A DNA stretch of 64,000 nt from Ornithodoros turicata (Eukaryota; Arthropoda; Arachnida; Ixodida; Argasidae): NCBI RefSeq assembly GCF_037126465.1, contig NC_088208.1, forward strand, positions 39,470,685 through 39,534,684, read 5' to 3'. Below are positions 61,371-64,000 of this stretch, piece by piece. Within the stretch, counting starts at the first letter, position 1. Every line of letters starts with the position of its first letter. A model generated the notes under the pieces. The model saw nothing but the letters and a program-made list of their open reading frames with translations, was not told the origin of the DNA and did not search any database. The translations under genes were made by a program, and so were the position numbers.

Positions 61371-62844
61371 AAATAACTGATGTACGCAATTATGTTTTCT
61401 ACTTTCACCAATATATATGTGACCAAGAATTATTGTGCTTCGTACGTAGCACAGTAATGTATGTAGCACAAGGATGTATGATAGGGTTGGTGTCGAACTG
61501 GGCCATTTCACCAGAGGCGCGTACGAGTAAGTTTGAAGACAAGCTCTCACATGTATAGGAGCAGTTTGTGAGAGGAGTTGTCGTACAAGAAGAACGCACT
61601 GCATTCTTGACATCTTTTCGTCAGATGTAATTGCAAACGTCAACGTTCATGTGACAACGTAAATGGCAGCGCCCATGATCGGCGACCCCATTTGTAAACA
61701 GCGGGATTGCGGTTTCTGTGCGTCGTTTTGTAACGTCTTTCAACCGTAATAAAGTTTATGCAGCATTATGGCAGTAAAAGCTAGTAGGTCTATAAATCTG
61801 GCATCACCGACACTTTAACTTAGCCGATCCGACGCACTTGGCCTTAGAATAAGCTACCGTATGCGTATGTCGAGTAAGAAGCACCGTATAAGTAATTAAC
61901 AGCAGCGAAATACAGTCATCTGGTCGACAAATGTCGGAAGGCGCCGACGAAGTTACATGAACTCAAAATGATGTTACCTATGACGTGGGACCAGCAGCAG
62001 TGGCGTATTGTCACGAAATAGTCCGGGAGGGGTTCTATGGGGACTATACAGGGGGATGAGAATTTCCTCGTAGTTTCCCTCTCCCAAATGCACTACCTGA
62101 AGTACGATTTCAGGAACGGGGGTTGAACCCCGAACCCCCCCGCCTCTGGCTACGTCACTGGCCAGCACAGGATGTTGATTTTGCTACACGCGACCGCATG
62201 AGGATGGTTACAAAAATGACATACCTGGGCTACAAAGCGCGCTTGTTGTACTTCTGCAGGCATCCATCGGGCTCTGCACGTCCAACTGCTTGTGCCCAGG
62301 TCCTTACACGGTTCGGCTTGCCGACGTGTAGGGTGTCTGATTAGCTTGAATAACTCCTACATTGTTGTACCACCGTCACTTCAGAGGCCTCATAAACCGC
62401 CCTGTTGCACAGTCTTACGTAAACCCTGTCTTATAGCCTACGATTCGTAGAAGGGTACTATATACTATAGACAGCTTTTGCACATCCTAAGCACTCAGGA
62501 AACCTTTCGATGTAATCAATATCTTAGTACCTCGACCCACAATAGAGAAGCACCAAGCTAAGCTGTCGCTCATATGGGGCTTTTTGCTCGAAACTTAAAA
62601 CTGGCGAACATGTAGCGGCGGAGGCCGCGTTATAGAGGATAGGACACAGCGAGCGAGCTAAAACGTTTCACCGGAGCTAACCTCCTCACTCTGTTATGAA
62701 ATTATATTTTTCGTTGTACGAACGAAGCTCTTTAGTGAGGCTTTAATACGTTCAGTCTGAGGAATCATACTGACGACCAGACACGCACAACTGAAACTCT
62801 AGCTTTTTCAATGCTGGTCATCTTGTGCTTTGTGCGCCTTCTCT
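61371..62844. other. Intergenic between convergent lipocalin genes
   Basis: The plus gene ends at 61370 and the next minus gene ends at 62845. A CAGTGGCGTA...TACGTCACTG unit at 61994-62160 looks like a widespread class of short hAT-type inverted-repeat element, with imperfect flanking 8-mers ACCAGCAG and GCCAGCAC. Nothing else recognised. Confidence 0.5.
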
Positions 62845-63065
62845 TCAGGAGGACGAAGAGATCGGCAAGGAATTGGCGGAAGGAGGACGAGAAAGTTTCG
62901 CTGTCACCAGCCACGGGATAGCCATGATATCTTGTAACCATTCTGTTCCCCGAGCTTGGCATTTGTTGATGACTTCAGCTTTTCCGTCGCACCACTTGTC
63001 ATAGATGTATTCACAACATGGTTCTAGTTTGCGAACCGCATTGTCTCTCATCCATAATTCACAAC
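62845..63065 (-). CDS. Tick lipocalin last exon (rest of gene not found)
   Basis: A 221-nt exon after TATTTGCAG, phase 1, encoding GCELWMRDNAVRKLEPCC, DKWCDG and NKC with a long serine-rich tail ending in TGA. The C(E)LW...CC...C...C pattern is that of exon 5 in the other genes, with LLCG changed to KWCDG. Exons 1-4 must lie to the right. No convincing exon 4 was found up to 64000. ATTAAAG near 62737 could be the poly(A) signal. Confidence 0.75.
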
Positions 63066-63854
63066 CTGCAAATATGACGCTTATGAGCTTAAGAGGTTCC
63101 GAGAGGTCAATATGAAATACACTAGCGCACACTAGCCTGTACACTAGCCATGAGACCGTTCGATTGAAGAATAATTTTACCGCAAAATGTCAAGTGAAAG
63201 CAGTACTGTACAGCACGCGATAGATAAACGTTCTATAGACGTACAGGCGTCGCCACCCTTGACCGTAGCGCGGGAGCGCGTGGCCTGGTTGCCTAGAAGT
63301 AATCTGTGTAGCACTGGAACCGCATAATGGAGTGAGTTGGTATCTGAGCATTCGAAGCAGACAGTACGCTTTACTACCACGCACATCGTAACACATAAAG
63401 TGGAAATGAAACCACACTTCTGTGCAACGTGCGAGTGTGACATCTATGGCGATGTGAGCCACATGGGGACGAAATATAAAGCATGTATGGGTGAAGATGC
63501 GGGCAAAACGCTATAAAGTCAAGGTCAGAGGTCATTGCAAGACACATGTCATAAGAATATGGTATTGCTGTAGGTGCGTGTATACGCGCTCTCTTACAAA
63601 TATATTGTTGTCTGTCCGCCAAGCTTGGTATCTCATCCCCAGGAGCTCGCATCGCTTCGTAGGCCACAGCTCCAGCGTTGGAGAGCTGCTCCCGCTATAT
63701 TCAGGAGCATTTAATGGAATTTTGTTTCGCATTCTCACCTTCTGTTCACATGTTAGGCTAACACTGCGTCTGCATCTTAAAGCGCAAACCTATACACATT
63801 CATTCGGTGAACGGAATCCTGGACTATTATACTGGTTGTTGAACCAGCAGCGGC
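63066..63854. other. Probable intron or upstream sequence, nothing firm
   Basis: 63242-63290 (GGCGTCGCCACCCTTGACCG...GCGTGGCCTG) is nearly the same as 33508-33550, a short repeat of unknown kind. No other assignment can be made. Confidence 0.45.
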
Positions 63855-64000
63855 ATGGGCAAGCGAGTTCCCGCTCGTTCGCGGTAGCCAAGGTCATGCT
63901 GAAGCCTGGGAGGTGGTGGGTTCGAATCCTGTCACCGGATATGTGCTGTCTAAGGTTTTTCCTTGGGTTTTTTGAAGACTTTCCAGACGAATATCGGCAC
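63855..64000 (+). mobile_element. tRNA-derived SINE, cut by the window end
   Basis: Box B-like GGTTCGAATCCTGTCACCGG at 63920-63939, followed by AAGGTTTTTCCTTGGGTTTT and CAGACGAATATCGGCAC, as in the other SINEs but from a more diverged subfamily. Confidence 0.75.

Noticed and set aside
63460..63560. A possible exon 4 (PYSYDMCLAM) for the partial gene at 62845
   Set aside because: The acceptor is plausible, but the donor is poor and the segment lacks the usual F-x-D-Y-K-x-C spacing. Too weak to annotate.

Overview
This looks like nuclear DNA of a tick (Ixodida). The evidence is a cluster of intron-containing genes for secreted tick-type lipocalins (the histamine/serotonin-binding-protein superfamily of tick saliva), set in a dense background of tick-style repeats: palindromic MITEs, tRNA-derived SINEs, 5'-truncated LINEs, hAT-like elements and a miniature LTR element. 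No bacterial-style operons, rRNA, true tRNA genes or CRISPR arrays were seen. Species cannot be told from the sequence alone. All gene models below were built by hand from splice sites, reading phase and comparison among copies. No search could be run. || Layout. A (+) lipocalin gene lacking its first exon lies at 659-3158. A repeat-filled stretch runs from 3.2 to 9.3 kb. Then come (-) strand lipocalin genes: 9362-17131, 21522-23854, 28916-31879, 38586-45819 and 49244-53881. Incomplete relatives lie at 25656-25813, 27768-27806 and 32840-35698. A (+) gene at 57839-61370 is divergent from the 49-54 kb gene. A last (-) exon of a further gene lies at 62845-63065, and the rest of that gene is probably beyond the window. 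|| Shared gene plan. Five coding exons are joined by introns of phase 0, 2, 1 and 1. Exon 1 encodes the signal peptide and ends at (Q)DAW(K/R). Exon 2 begins with a beta-strand rich in hydrophobic residues plus an N-glycosylation site. Exon 3 is exactly 83 nt in five genes. Exon 4 (usually 81 nt) carries the FxDYKxC-type motif. Exon 5 carries CxLW, CC and LLCG plus the stop codon. || A tandem segmental duplication (copy 1 about 18598-27806, copy 2 about 27810-40335) made the 21.5 kb and 28.9 kb genes. Its junction falls inside exon 4 of a lipocalin gene. Because the copies are alignable, several transposon insertions in copy 2 have an intact empty site in copy 1. || The most unusual signal outside the genes is a set of four small elements, each made of a near-perfect hairpin plus a 25-38 nt non-palindromic tail. 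Three of them are flanked by 10-12 bp direct repeats.
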